Below are positions 1-8,684 of a stretch of 64,000 nucleotides of DNA, piece by piece. Below the pieces are notes generated by a model that saw only the letters and a program-made list of their open reading frames with translations, made no database searches and had not been told where the DNA came from. The position numbers were made by a program, and so were the translations under genes. Position 1 is the stretch's first letter. Each line of letters begins with the position of its first letter. This DNA comes from an uncultured Chitinophagaceae bacterium (lineage in GTDB: Bacteria; Bacteroidota; Bacteroidia; Chitinophagales; Chitinophagaceae), in the NCBI GenBank assembly GCA_937919945.1, contig CALESY010000119.1, forward strand, positions 31,386 to 95,385, in the 5' to 3' direction.

Positions 1-586
1 CATCAACTCCTTTATAGGTGTTACCATTCGGTAATACAACATACCTGCTTTGCACCAGATTTACAGTGTCGCCTAAAGATGCTTTGACGGTTTTATCATC
101 AAATTCAATTTGTACTGTATTCCCTTTCAGATTTACGGTGTATTCAGTATATAATGTTATACTACTATCTGGCTGTATAGCTACAAGGCGAAAAGGAGCA
201 TTCCTATATAAACTTGTATTCTTAACAGCACCCGGTATATAGTATTGTATGTGAAGGTCCATTTCCTCCACTACACGTTGCATCAATAACCTGCTCTTGA
301 ATATCTCTACTTCATTTTCTACATTACTTGCGGCCGGCGTCATGCCTAATTCTTCCAACAGAGCGCCATTTGCACCTTGCGTTTTTTCATTTTTTACCAG
401 CACCCTTGCTTTAACAAGGTATTGTGGAGTCACATAACGCAAATAACCGAAGGCAAATAACAACGCTGTAAGTACACATATAAGTATAGATGGCCAATAG
501 TCTGCAATACGCGACACCAGCTTTTCCAGATTTATGTTGCTTGTTTGCCTGCTATCAGCAAACATTGGTTCTATACTTTCTTGCAT
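1..586 (-). CDS. Wzz/GumC-type polysaccharide chain-length protein (partial)
   Basis: The N-terminal 195 residues of a Wzz/GumC/ExoP-like inner-membrane protein are visible; the C-terminus lies beyond base 1. The start is the ATG at 586-584. A short cytoplasmic N-terminus is followed by a membrane segment at about residues 30-50 and then the Wzz-type periplasmic start, with a VTPQYLVKARVLV stretch typical of the family. Full-length relatives often end in a second membrane segment plus a BY-kinase domain. That cannot be checked here, but a PHP-type tyrosine phosphatase at the far end of this locus is the usual partner of such a kinase. It is the last gene of the locus seen in the window, 81 bp after the glycosyltransferase. 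Family assignment is fairly sure; kinase fusion is only inferred. Confidence 0.8.
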   Translation of the reverse strand, partial: MQESIEPMFADSRQTSNINLEKLVSRIADYWPSILICVLTALLFAFGYLRYVTPQYLVKARVLVKNEKTQGANGALLEELGMTPAASNVENEVEIFKSRLLMQRVVEEMDLHIQYYIPGAVKNTSLYRNAPFRLVAIQPDSSITLYTEYTVNLKGNTVQIEFDDKTVKASLGDTVNLVQSRYVVLPNGNTYKGVD

Positions 587-667
587 CAATGCGATACTCT
601 AATCTTTAAAGATAATTATGCTATGTTAATAATTATAGTATGTTGCTTATAGAAGCGTTATTGATAA

Positions 668-1819
668 CTAAGATTTTAAAATGCATAGGTATTTATTGGC
701 AAGGTCTTCGCCCGCTTCTTGGTTAAACCATGCCTGCAGGCTTTCCCCTTTGCTTTGCAAGGTTTCTCTGCTTATACAATAGTCTGCTAATAAGGTACTG
801 ATACGTTTACTGTCATTCGTATTAAAAAAGGATGGCATTTGCATGCCTGTGCTATCTTCAAATGCAGCATCTGACATGTCTACATATTGAAAAAAAGGCA
901 CTCCTTTCGCCATAAATTCCCATCCTGTGCCCCCCCATATTGCACCACCAAACTCCCCACCGCCAAAGTGTACATGCTCCAATAACAGCATAATTTTCTT
1001 ACGGCTCATTACTGGCAGCCACAACACTCTATCTGTAATTCCTAATTCATGTATCAGCGTTTTCGATTCTTCAACTGCATCACCATAACTAAACAAAACG
1101 AGTAAAGGGTTCATAGCAGAATTTTTCGCAAAATCTGCAAACCCTTTTATCAGTATATCATTTCGCTTTATCTGCCATGTACGGCTACCTTTAGGGAAAT
1201 GTGATACATGGCTAAAAACAACAGGATAGTGTTGCTCAAATCTTTGAATAGTTGCCTGTAGAAAATCATCTTCCGTCTTAGCCTGCTCTTTGTTATAAAT
1301 CATTAGCATAGGCAATGGTCGGGTTTTTACACCTATCTTTTCAGCTTTTACCATGCTTTCTTCGTCAATAGTGCCTACAAATTTGGTATTATGTTTCAAC
1401 CCTTTTATCTGATAGTGTGCTTCAATTTTTTCTTTCAGATAGTGTATTGCTTTTGTTTTGGTAATCCGATATGTATACTCTATCCCCACACAATAGGGTG
1501 TAAACAAATCCAACATCATACCTGCCTTATGGAAGTAAGCCGGTGTAAAACCACAACCTATGTAATAATCATACCCGTCAAATTCCTTACGTATGTCTGT
1601 AGCAGACATTTTAAAATACTGTCCTAATGCTCCGCCATGTATTTTTGTCTGTTTGATAAACGGTTTCCATTTATCAAGTTCCCATGTATCATTTTCTGGC
1701 AGGAAATGGTCTATCTCATCGGCAAATAGCAACAATTCCGCATCCACACCTGCATCTCTCAAATAGCGCATCAGCGAAAAGAAATTATTATTCATATTAC
1801 CTATAAGTGCAACCCGCAT
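668..1819 (-). CDS. glycosyltransferase, GT-B fold
   Basis: A 383-residue protein that looks like a GT1/GT4-type glycosyltransferase. The N-terminus MRVALIGNMNNNFFSLMRYL is a Rossmann-type start. The C-terminal half has a KRNDILIKGFADF segment and a glycine-rich GGGEFGGAIWGGTGWEFMAKG stretch of the kind that binds the nucleotide-sugar donor in GT-B enzymes. It would add one sugar to the lipid-linked repeat unit at the cytoplasmic face of the membrane. Its ATG shares bases with the stop of hisH (TAATG), so the two are translationally coupled. Donor and acceptor cannot be told from sequence. No signal peptide or membrane segment is seen. Confidence 0.75.
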   Translation of the reverse strand: MRVALIGNMNNNFFSLMRYLRDAGVDAELLLFADEIDHFLPENDTWELDKWKPFIKQTKIHGGALGQYFKMSATDIRKEFDGYDYYIGCGFTPAYFHKAGMMLDLFTPYCVGIEYTYRITKTKAIHYLKEKIEAHYQIKGLKHNTKFVGTIDEESMVKAEKIGVKTRPLPMLMIYNKEQAKTEDDFLQATIQRFEQHYPVVFSHVSHFPKGSRTWQIKRNDILIKGFADFAKNSAMNPLLVLFSYGDAVEESKTLIHELGITDRVLWLPVMSRKKIMLLLEHVHFGGGEFGGAIWGGTGWEFMAKGVPFFQYVDMSDAAFEDSTGMQMPSFFNTNDSKRISTLLADYCISRETLQSKGESLQAWFNQEAGEDLANKYLCILKS

Positions 1820-2433
1820 TACATCTTTGCAAAATTGGTCAATAGTTTCATACCAAATTTATGGCTCTTTTCAGGATGAAACTGTGCTCCGAATATATTA
1901 TCACCGTTTGTAAGCATAGAGTCGAAATCATAGCCGTAGTGTGTACGTGCTATTACATATTTATCGTCTTCTGCTTTTGCATGATAAGAGTGCACAAAAT
2001 AAAAGCGCGGTTCGGACGGCAAATCATCTACTAATGCGCAATGGTTTACAATATTTATTTCATTCCAACCCATATGCGGCACTTTCAGGTTAGTAGGTTG
2101 AGGGAAGTTGAACTTCACTGTTTTTGCAGGTATCCATCCAAGACCTTTCAACACACCTTCCTCGCTAGATTGTGTGAGTAATTGCATACCGAGGCAAATA
2201 CCTAATACGGGCACTTTATCTTCCAATGCTTTTTTATTCAACACCGCTCTCATCCCGGCACCATCTATTTGTTGTACGGCAGCATCAAACGCACCAACAC
2301 CGGGCAATAGTATTTTTTTTGCATTGGCAATCTTCTCCAAGTCGCCAGTTATCTCACAAGCAGCACCTATGCGTTTCAGCATATTTTGTACTGATGCAAG
2401 ATTACCCATGCCATAGTTTACAATCGTTATCAT
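1819..2433 (-). CDS. hisH: HisH-like glutamine amidotransferase subunit
   Basis: A class I glutaminase of the HisH family, 204 residues from the ATG at 2433, which overlaps the stop of the upstream amidotransferase gene by 4 bp (ATGA). This start gives MITIVNYGMGN, the standard HisH N-terminus; an upstream in-frame start would only add an unrelated leader. The nucleophile is C80 in GICLGMQ, and the catalytic pair is H186/E188 in FHPEKS. HisH makes ammonia from glutamine. In histidine synthesis the acceptor is HisF, but here it lies directly after a WbpG-type sugar amidotransferase, so it most likely feeds ammonia to that enzyme, as in Pseudomonas and Campylobacter surface-sugar loci. No hisF is in the window. 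Confidence 0.88.
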   Translation of the reverse strand: MITIVNYGMGNLASVQNMLKRIGAACEITGDLEKIANAKKILLPGVGAFDAAVQQIDGAGMRAVLNKKALEDKVPVLGICLGMQLLTQSSEEGVLKGLGWIPAKTVKFNFPQPTNLKVPHMGWNEINIVNHCALVDDLPSEPRFYFVHSYHAKAEDDKYVIARTHYGYDFDSMLTNGDNIFGAQFHPEKSHKFGMKLLTNFAKM

Positions 2434-3605
2434 CCCAATTGTTGCTTTTTCAGTTTCTCTATATCTAAAGGGAAACAATATTTCAGGTAAAAACTTTTAG
2501 GCACAAGACTCGATTTGTAGAGCATATAAAATAGCGGCCTCATACGTTCGAAGGTCTTCTTGTACGTTTTATATTCCCAAAAGAATTTTTTAGGCGCGCT
2601 CATTAGCGCATCATATTCTTCGTCACTCAGCTCTAATCTCTTTTTAAAAAATGGGATCAGATCCTCTTCGATATGAGGTGGTTTTGCATATTCTGCCAGC
2701 GCGTCTTCACGTTTCATATCTCCCGAACGTACCGCAGCCGAAAGACTATTATTACGTTGGTCCAACTCAAAGCGTTGCGGATGATACACACTGTGGTGAA
2801 ATGCAGTCATCCTGTTTTCAAGATGATGACCACCGTAGTATTCCCAGTTATATTCTTTCTCCAGCATAGCGCGGGCTGCTGCTTTATTATAAGGTATGTA
2901 CCAGAAAGGACGTATTTTTTTTATCTTCTTAAAAATTATCCATTTCAAAAATGCAGTCAATGGCATGTTCGGAAATGTTTTCATTTTCATAGTGCCAAAG
3001 CGACTGTGTATGTCGCTGATGTATTTACCATCTACATACATAATACCAAGCGGGGAAATACCTTCTGCTTTATATGAGTGTCCTTCTAACACATATTTGA
3101 TGCCAAACTTACTAGCTGCCCGATACAGTACTTCTGCTAATGCAATATCAGTAGGTCCGTCCAGCTCAGGCACACCTGCTTTCAAAAATGCTTTAAAAAT
3201 ATCGTTCGATTCTTTGTTGTCAATCACATAAGTATCAAGGTCTACACTCAACTTACCCAATACCTTAAAAATGTTCTGTGTTGCAATGGCGGTATTCCAT
3301 GTATTATCATAGTGAACGGCTAACGGACGCAATCCCCATTCTTTCACTGCCATATGCACCATATACGATGAATCTGTACCACCACTAACACCTATTACAC
3401 AATCGTAAGGCTTGCCCTTGCCGTCCTTTTTTATCTGCTCTACTATTTCCAGAAAAGCATTTATACCGTCTTCTGTTCCTGTCTTATATTCATCCTGCAA
3501 TTGATCCATTGTTTTGCAGTAATTGCATACACCTTGTTCATCAAACAGAATGTTCGGAACATTTTCATCGTATATACATCTACTGCAAATTTTCTTTTCT
3601 ACCAT
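2430..3605 (-). CDS. N-acetyl sugar amidotransferase (WbpG/PseA-like)
   Basis: A 391-residue member of the N-acetyl sugar amidotransferase family (WbpG, PseA, WbuX). It begins with a cysteine pair set (C7, C10, C27, C30) that should hold a zinc, followed by a PP-loop SGGTDS at 74-79, which activates the substrate with ATP. The family turns an acetamido group of a sugar into an acetamidino group, using ammonia from a HisH partner, which is the next gene with a 4-bp overlap. It starts 2 bp after the acyltransferase stop. The product suggests an amidinated sugar in this organism's surface polymer. The sugar itself is not known; the full complex in other bacteria also needs a HisF-like subunit, which is absent here. 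Confidence 0.87.
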   Translation of the reverse strand: MVEKKICSRCIYDENVPNILFDEQGVCNYCKTMDQLQDEYKTGTEDGINAFLEIVEQIKKDGKGKPYDCVIGVSGGTDSSYMVHMAVKEWGLRPLAVHYDNTWNTAIATQNIFKVLGKLSVDLDTYVIDNKESNDIFKAFLKAGVPELDGPTDIALAEVLYRAASKFGIKYVLEGHSYKAEGISPLGIMYVDGKYISDIHSRFGTMKMKTFPNMPLTAFLKWIIFKKIKKIRPFWYIPYNKAAARAMLEKEYNWEYYGGHHLENRMTAFHHSVYHPQRFELDQRNNSLSAAVRSGDMKREDALAEYAKPPHIEEDLIPFFKKRLELSDEEYDALMSAPKKFFWEYKTYKKTFERMRPLFYMLYKSSLVPKSFYLKYCFPLDIEKLKKQQLG

Positions 3606-3607
3606 GC

Positions 3608-4162
3608 TTAATAGTACTTTAATTCTGGTTTGCCGTTTTCGCCAATCAGTACGTCACCTATCTGCTGTGCAGGATTACCAGCCACTATTGCATAATCGCT
3701 TACTGGCTGATTCACGAAACTGTTCGCTGCTACTATGCAATGTTTACCAATCGTAACGCCATTTTGTATTATGCTTTGCGGCCCTATGAAACAATTATCT
3801 CCAATTGACACTGGGGCATATTCATATGGTTCTTTACCACCGCTCACTGCCCACCTCACTGTATTGTGTGTGTATATGTGTACACCTGCACTTATAGAAC
3901 AGTTAGACCCTATAGACAAAACACCAATGCCATCTAATATTGTATATGGCCCTATCCAAGTATTATTACCAACCCGCACATCACCAAAAACCGTACAGCT
4001 GTCATATACACTTGTACCATCGCCAAAACCCAGATACTTTGCTTTTTCCCAACGATCTGTAAACAATTCATTCATTGGCAATACGCGGTTGTATTGCTTC
4101 TTCATAATGTTTCGCTTCACAGCAAACAGTCGTTTCAGTATAGTATTAATATACCTTTTCAT
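3608..4162 (-). CDS. hexapeptide-repeat O-acetyltransferase (WbbJ/CysE-like)
   Basis: About 184 residues, with a left-handed beta-helix made of hexapeptide repeats (VRVGNNTWIGPYTILDG, VLSIGSNCSISAGVHI, VSIGDNCFIGPQSII, VTIGKHCIVAANSFV). The histidine in the HIYTHNT loop is the likely catalytic base. Such proteins form trimers and move an acetyl group from acetyl-CoA to a sugar, here presumably on the capsule repeat unit. I chose the ATG at 4162, which overlaps the 3' end of the AsnB-like gene by 17 bp; a later ATG at 4105 is possible and would shorten the N-terminus by 19 residues. The overlap shows it belongs to the operon. Substrate not identified. Confidence 0.78.
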   Translation of the reverse strand: MKRYINTILKRLFAVKRNIMKKQYNRVLPMNELFTDRWEKAKYLGFGDGTSVYDSCTVFGDVRVGNNTWIGPYTILDGIGVLSIGSNCSISAGVHIYTHNTVRWAVSGGKEPYEYAPVSIGDNCFIGPQSIIQNGVTIGKHCIVAANSFVNQPVSDYAIVAGNPAQQIGDVLIGENGKPELKYY

Positions 4163-6041
4163 TGTTAAGATAAATACGGCACCACCACTCAAAACTCAGG
4201 AACGACCAAAGTAACAAACGATGATTAATCTTCTTTTCTGTGTGTTCTTTTATAATAAACTCAATGTATGCCGGGTTAATAAAATCCGCGCTCACTGTTT
4301 TCTTGCCTAATAAAAGGTCTTTAATATATTGTGCATTCTCTCCACGATACCAGCTCTCGTCTGGTGCTGAGAATCCTTGTTTTTTTCTATTTATTATTTT
4401 TTCGGGTAAGAAGCTCATCATGGCTTTACGCAATACGTTCTTACCATCATCATACTCTTTATAAGCGCGCTTTTTCTCATTCAGGGTATCGTTCTCATTA
4501 ACACGCTTCATCATCTCCAAATTTCCTAACTTATGCTTAACGGGAATTTTCATAGCCATATCCACAAGGTCGTTATCCATAAATGGAAAACGTTCTTCCA
4601 AACCGTTTGCCATAGACAGTTTATCGCCGACTAATAACAATCCGGGTAAAAAAGTTTTTATCTCGAAATACAAACTGTTTTCTATATGGTGTTCCGGAGT
4701 ATCGTATTGCAGCTTATCGTTAAAAGTAAACACACGCTCAAAAACAGTACGTGGCTCTGCAATATCTATTTTGTTGTATGTATTAGCAGTAAACAATTTT
4801 TGTTTATCACCATCGGGTACTAAGCGTTGCCAGAAACTGTAATAATTATCAAAAAACGCTTTCTGGTCAAGCGATTGATATACACTATAATATCGCCAAG
4901 GATAGCCTCCGAACAATTCGTCCCCACCGGTACCCTGCAGACATACTTTTACAAACTTGGATGCAAGACGGCTGATGTAATAATTTGGATAACACATACC
5001 TACCCGCAAATCTTCCAGATGGTATATCACCCTAGGCAAAGACCAACTTAAATCACCCGCATTTATTACCTGCTCATAATGCTCTGTCTTAAAATAGTTC
5101 GCCATCAACTCTGCATCTCTGCGCTCATCATAGTTGGCTTCTACGCCTGTTACCTCGCTCATGTCAAAGCCTGCCGTAAAGGTCGTCAACCTTTCTGTAT
5201 GCGATGCTGCTACTGCCGTTACCGAACCCGAATCCATACCACCACTCAGATAACTGCCAACCGGCACATCCGCTACCATCTGCCTATGTACAGATGTTTC
5301 GAATGCAGACTTTGTAAATTGTATAGCATCTTCAAAACTCATGCTATTATCAGCTTTTGTAAAGTCATAATCCCACCACGAATGGTGCTTTACATATGCG
5401 CTGTCTGCTTTTATTACTACAGTGTTTGCAGGTGGCAACATGGTTACTCCGTCAAACAATGTATTGTATGAAAATACATTCTGAAATGAGAAGTACTGGT
5501 TAAGTGCTGCGTAGTCAACACCAATTTTATAGTCTGGGTGTGTAATAATGGCTTTTATTTCTGAACCGAAAACTAGTGTCTTACCATTGAACCAATAATA
5601 AAGTGGCTTTATGCCAAATCTGTCACGGCTCATGTACAGGCATTGTTGTTTTTTATTCCATGCGGCAATGGCAAACATACCATTCAATCGCTGAAAAAAG
5701 TCAGCGCCATACGCACTCAAGCCTTCAGCTATTACTTCCGTATCTGTTCTTGAAATAAAAGAGTATCCCTGTTGTTGCAACTCTTCTCTCAGCTCCCTAA
5801 AGTTATAGATACAACCATTGAACACAATCACCCACTCATCGTTTTTAGATGCCATGGGTTGTGCACCGAGAGATGATGTATCAAGTATCGCCAACCTGCG
5901 GTGCGCAAGCCCTATTTGTCCGTCAACAAATACGCCATCACTGTCAGGTCCACGATGCGCAAGCACATCGGCCATACGTTGCACGTGTTGTTTTGCAACA
6001 GTTTCATGGTTCAGATTATATATTCCGGCTATGCCGCACAT
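4146..6041 (-). CDS. asnB: asparagine synthase-like glutamine amidotransferase
   Basis: A 631-residue AsnB-family enzyme. The N-terminal Ntn glutaminase domain starts MCGIAGIYN, with C2 as nucleophile after removal of Met1, and the synthetase domain has the PP-loop SGGMDS at 266-271. In surface-polysaccharide loci this family often amidates a sugar acid rather than aspartate; the location between an aminotransferase and an acetyltransferase supports that reading, though true asparagine synthesis is not excluded. One oddity: the glutamine-binding NGEIYN motif of E. coli AsnB reads NGCIYN here (residues 75-80), so the conserved glutamate is a cysteine. Its ATG overlaps the stop of the upstream aminotransferase (TAATG), so expression is coupled. 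Confidence 0.85.
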   Translation of the reverse strand: MCGIAGIYNLNHETVAKQHVQRMADVLAHRGPDSDGVFVDGQIGLAHRRLAILDTSSLGAQPMASKNDEWVIVFNGCIYNFRELREELQQQGYSFISRTDTEVIAEGLSAYGADFFQRLNGMFAIAAWNKKQQCLYMSRDRFGIKPLYYWFNGKTLVFGSEIKAIITHPDYKIGVDYAALNQYFSFQNVFSYNTLFDGVTMLPPANTVVIKADSAYVKHHSWWDYDFTKADNSMSFEDAIQFTKSAFETSVHRQMVADVPVGSYLSGGMDSGSVTAVAASHTERLTTFTAGFDMSEVTGVEANYDERRDAELMANYFKTEHYEQVINAGDLSWSLPRVIYHLEDLRVGMCYPNYYISRLASKFVKVCLQGTGGDELFGGYPWRYYSVYQSLDQKAFFDNYYSFWQRLVPDGDKQKLFTANTYNKIDIAEPRTVFERVFTFNDKLQYDTPEHHIENSLYFEIKTFLPGLLLVGDKLSMANGLEERFPFMDNDLVDMAMKIPVKHKLGNLEMMKRVNENDTLNEKKRAYKEYDDGKNVLRKAMMSFLPEKIINRKKQGFSAPDESWYRGENAQYIKDLLLGKKTVSADFINPAYIEFIIKEHTEKKINHRLLLWSFLSFEWWCRIYLNNEKVY

Positions 6042-7192
6042 TATTGCAGTCCCTTCAGCAGTGACACGATATACCCATAATCTTCTGCTGTCATTTTATT
6101 GTGTAAAGGAATAGACATTGAGTATTCATTCGATGCATACGCACCAGGATAGTCTTGTGGTTTGATGCCGAATGTATTTGTATAATAACCCAGCATGTGT
6201 ACGGCGTGTGTGCCAGGACGTGTGCTCACTCCCTGCTGTTGCAGGTACTCCATCAGCTCGTTACGGCTAATGGGTGCTTTGCTTTCGTCTATAAACAACA
6301 CATATGATTGCCAACCATGTTTATACTTAGCATCGTACACCGGTGTACGTAGCCATTCAATGTCTTTCAGTTGTTCGTTATAGTAGTTTGCCCATTGTTG
6401 CCTTTCATTGATGAAAGTATCCAGCTTTTGTATCTGCACAACGCCCAAAGCTCCTTGCAAGTCTGTCATTCGGTAATTATAACCCACCATATCAAACTCC
6501 GGCAATATATAAGGGCGCGGACCTTTATGCCTTTGCTCTTCTGATATGGAGGCTCCGTGATTACGCAAGCAATTCAGTTTCTCCGCCAATAAATCGTCAT
6601 TCGTTGTCAGCATACCACCCTCGCCTGTTGTTACAGATTTACGCGGATGAAAAGAAAAGCAACCAATATCGCCCAATGCACCAGCCGCTATACCGTTTAA
6701 CGCTGCACCTGCCGCACAAGCACCGTCTTCTACTATTTTCAGTTCAGGTGCTATTTCTTTTATCTTATCTACATCTGCACACAAGCCAAACAAGTGTACA
6801 GGTATAATTGCTTTTGTCTTGGCAGTAATTTTAGAACGAAGCTGTGCGGTATCTATATTAAATGTTACAGGGTCTATATCAATAAACATAGGCGTAGCAC
6901 CGCAATACATCACCGCATTAGCAGTAGATACCCACGTAAAGGCAGGCACTATAACCTCGTCCCCCGCCCCTACACCCAATGCTACTAATGCAAGGTGCAA
7001 TGCAGTAGTACAGTTTGATACTGCCAGGGCATGTTTAACACCATGTCTTTCAGCAAACAGTTTTTCAAACTGCGCCACTTTAGGCCCCTGTGTTATCCAT
7101 CCGCTGAAGATGGGTTCTTTCAGTGCTTCCCATTCTTCATGCCCCATGCTGGGTAGCGATATGGGTATATTTCTTTTTAGTGTGTCTGCCAT
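6041..7192 (-). CDS. DegT/DnrJ/EryC1/StrS sugar aminotransferase
   Basis: A 383-residue PLP enzyme of the DegT/DnrJ/EryC1/StrS family, related to perosamine synthase, PglE and ArnB. It has the family N-terminus (GHEEWEALKEPIFSGWITQG), the TTALHLAL segment that holds the cofactor phosphate, VEDGACAAGA with the PLP-binding aspartate, and FHPRKSVTTGEGGM with the Schiff-base lysine. It adds an amino group from glutamate to a 4-keto (or 3-keto) nucleotide sugar. It starts 8 bp after the epimerase/dehydratase stop and is coupled to the AsnB gene, so all three likely act on one sugar. Exact sugar unknown. Confidence 0.85.
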   Translation of the reverse strand: MADTLKRNIPISLPSMGHEEWEALKEPIFSGWITQGPKVAQFEKLFAERHGVKHALAVSNCTTALHLALVALGVGAGDEVIVPAFTWVSTANAVMYCGATPMFIDIDPVTFNIDTAQLRSKITAKTKAIIPVHLFGLCADVDKIKEIAPELKIVEDGACAAGAALNGIAAGALGDIGCFSFHPRKSVTTGEGGMLTTNDDLLAEKLNCLRNHGASISEEQRHKGPRPYILPEFDMVGYNYRMTDLQGALGVVQIQKLDTFINERQQWANYYNEQLKDIEWLRTPVYDAKYKHGWQSYVLFIDESKAPISRNELMEYLQQQGVSTRPGTHAVHMLGYYTNTFGIKPQDYPGAYASNEYSMSIPLHNKMTAEDYGYIVSLLKGLQ

Positions 7193-7200
7193 GTGTTTGT

Positions 7201-8178
7201 TTATGCAGTTACCAAAACCTTGTCACGCCATTCTATCAACTTCATCAGTCCTTCTTCCAGTGAATATTTATATGTAAAACCAAGTTCGTTTTCCGCTTTT
7301 TCTTTAGAGCCTATCCTGTTTTGTACCAGTGCGCGCGCATCGTCTGCACTATATGGTTTGTATATCACTTCCAGATTCGATTCTTTCAGTTTCAATATTG
7401 TATCGCATAGCTGTCTGATGGTTGTCTGTACTTCTGTACCTACATTATAGAAACCATATTCCACATCGCTCAATACAGCCTGTACGTTGCACCTCGCCAC
7501 ATCTTCCACATAAATAAAGTCATACGCCTGAGAACCATCACCGTTGATGGTTGGCTGTTCATTCGCATCTATTTTATTCAGCATGATGGGCACTACACCG
7601 CTGTATACAGCGTGCTGGTCTTGCCCGGGTCCATACACATTCATATAACGCAAGCCTACAACTTTCAAACCATACCTGTCATTGAAAGCAGTACACATTG
7701 CCTCCCCCGATATTTTGGTAGCACCGTAAAAATTCTTGTTGTTAAACGGATGGCTTTCTGTCATAGGCACTTCCACCGCATCTCCATATACAGATGCGGA
7801 AGATGAATACACCAATTTCTTCACTTTATGTTTTACGCAGGCTTCCAGTACATTGAATGTGCCACCCACATTTACGTCAAACGCCGTGCGCGGAAAATCT
7901 TTACAATGCAACAACCACATTGCCGCCAGATGAAAAACATAATCCACACCTTCCATCGCTTTGTCTAATATATCCAACTCACGTATATCGCCACCAAACG
8001 GATAGACTGTGCAGCGAGGGTCTTGCAGGCAATCATTAATGTTCTCGTATTTACCACGTGTAAAGTTGTCATATATAATTACTTCTTTCACATCGTGTTT
8101 CAGCAACTCTCTTACCACAAAGCCGCCTATAAAGCCTGCTCCGCCAATGACTAATACTTTTGAATCTGTCAGTTTCAT
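7201..8178 (-). CDS. NAD-dependent nucleotide-sugar epimerase/dehydratase
   Basis: A 325-residue extended short-chain dehydrogenase. GGAGFIGGFV near the N-terminus binds NAD. SSSASVYG carries the catalytic serine and YGATK the tyrosine-lysine pair. This is the pattern of UDP-glucose/GlcNAc 4-epimerases, and the SSSAS/YGATK combination is less typical of 4,6-dehydratases, which usually have a TDE or TDK signature. It would supply an activated sugar for the capsule. It begins 5 bp after the UpxY stop and ends 8 bp before the aminotransferase. Whether it is an epimerase or a dehydratase cannot be fixed from sequence alone. Confidence 0.83.
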   Translation of the reverse strand: MKLTDSKVLVIGGAGFIGGFVVRELLKHDVKEVIIYDNFTRGKYENINDCLQDPRCTVYPFGGDIRELDILDKAMEGVDYVFHLAAMWLLHCKDFPRTAFDVNVGGTFNVLEACVKHKVKKLVYSSSASVYGDAVEVPMTESHPFNNKNFYGATKISGEAMCTAFNDRYGLKVVGLRYMNVYGPGQDQHAVYSGVVPIMLNKIDANEQPTINGDGSQAYDFIYVEDVARCNVQAVLSDVEYGFYNVGTEVQTTIRQLCDTILKLKESNLEVIYKPYSADDARALVQNRIGSKEKAENELGFTYKYSLEEGLMKLIEWRDKVLVTA

Positions 8179-8183
8179 ACTAT

Positions 8184-8675
8184 TTACTTTGCGCTTGTTA
8201 TAGACTGTACGGGTATTTGTGCTTTCATACTAAAGCCTAATGCTTTAATATGTATCACAGCCATATTGCCACGCACCTGTATCAGTTCTCCTTTGTTTTC
8301 TTTAAATGGCCCTTCCTTCACTTCCACTACTTCGCCGGGCTTATACTCAACAGTTATTTCCGCATTTTTATAATTCTCTAAAAAGTCTTTAATAGCCTGT
8401 ATCTCTGCTTCTCTGACAACACCCGGCTTACCTACCCACCACAAAAAACGTACTGCACCTGCCGTCATCAACACTTTTACATTTTCTTCCTTGTAGTCGG
8501 TCATGTACACAAATATGTACGACTTAAAAACCGGCTCAGCTACTTTTTTCTTTCTGTCGCTCCACTGCCTTATTTCTTCACGCAACGGGCAATACACTTT
8601 TATGCCTTTCTGCTCCAAAAGCTTCGCAAGCTTTTTTTCATTTCTTGGTTTGGTATGTAATACGTACCACGGCAT
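8184..8675 (-). CDS. UpxY/NusG-family transcription antiterminator
   Basis: A 163-residue NusG paralogue. MPWYVLHTKPRNEKKLAKLL is the NGN-domain start used by UpxY/RfaH-like proteins, and a KOW-type segment follows near residues 115-150 (PGEVVEVKEGPFKENKGEL). In Bacteroides, UpxY proteins ride on RNA polymerase and prevent early termination in the 5' leader of their own capsule operon. Here the gene is not first: a nucleotidyltransferase gene and possibly a small gene precede it in the same direction. No UpxZ-like partner is seen. The adjacent upstream gene (9 bp away) codes for a winged-helix/nucleotidyltransferase protein that often accompanies such antiterminators in Bacteroidota capsule loci. 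Confidence 0.85.
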   Translation of the reverse strand: MPWYVLHTKPRNEKKLAKLLEQKGIKVYCPLREEIRQWSDRKKKVAEPVFKSYIFVYMTDYKEENVKVLMTAGAVRFLWWVGKPGVVREAEIQAIKDFLENYKNAEITVEYKPGEVVEVKEGPFKENKGELIQVRGNMAVIHIKALGFSMKAQIPVQSITSAK

Positions 8676-8684
8676 TCCTAATGC

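Noticed and set aside
1819..2433. HisH as part of a histidine-synthesis operon
   Set aside because: No other his gene is near, and the 4-bp overlap is with a WbpG-type sugar amidotransferase.
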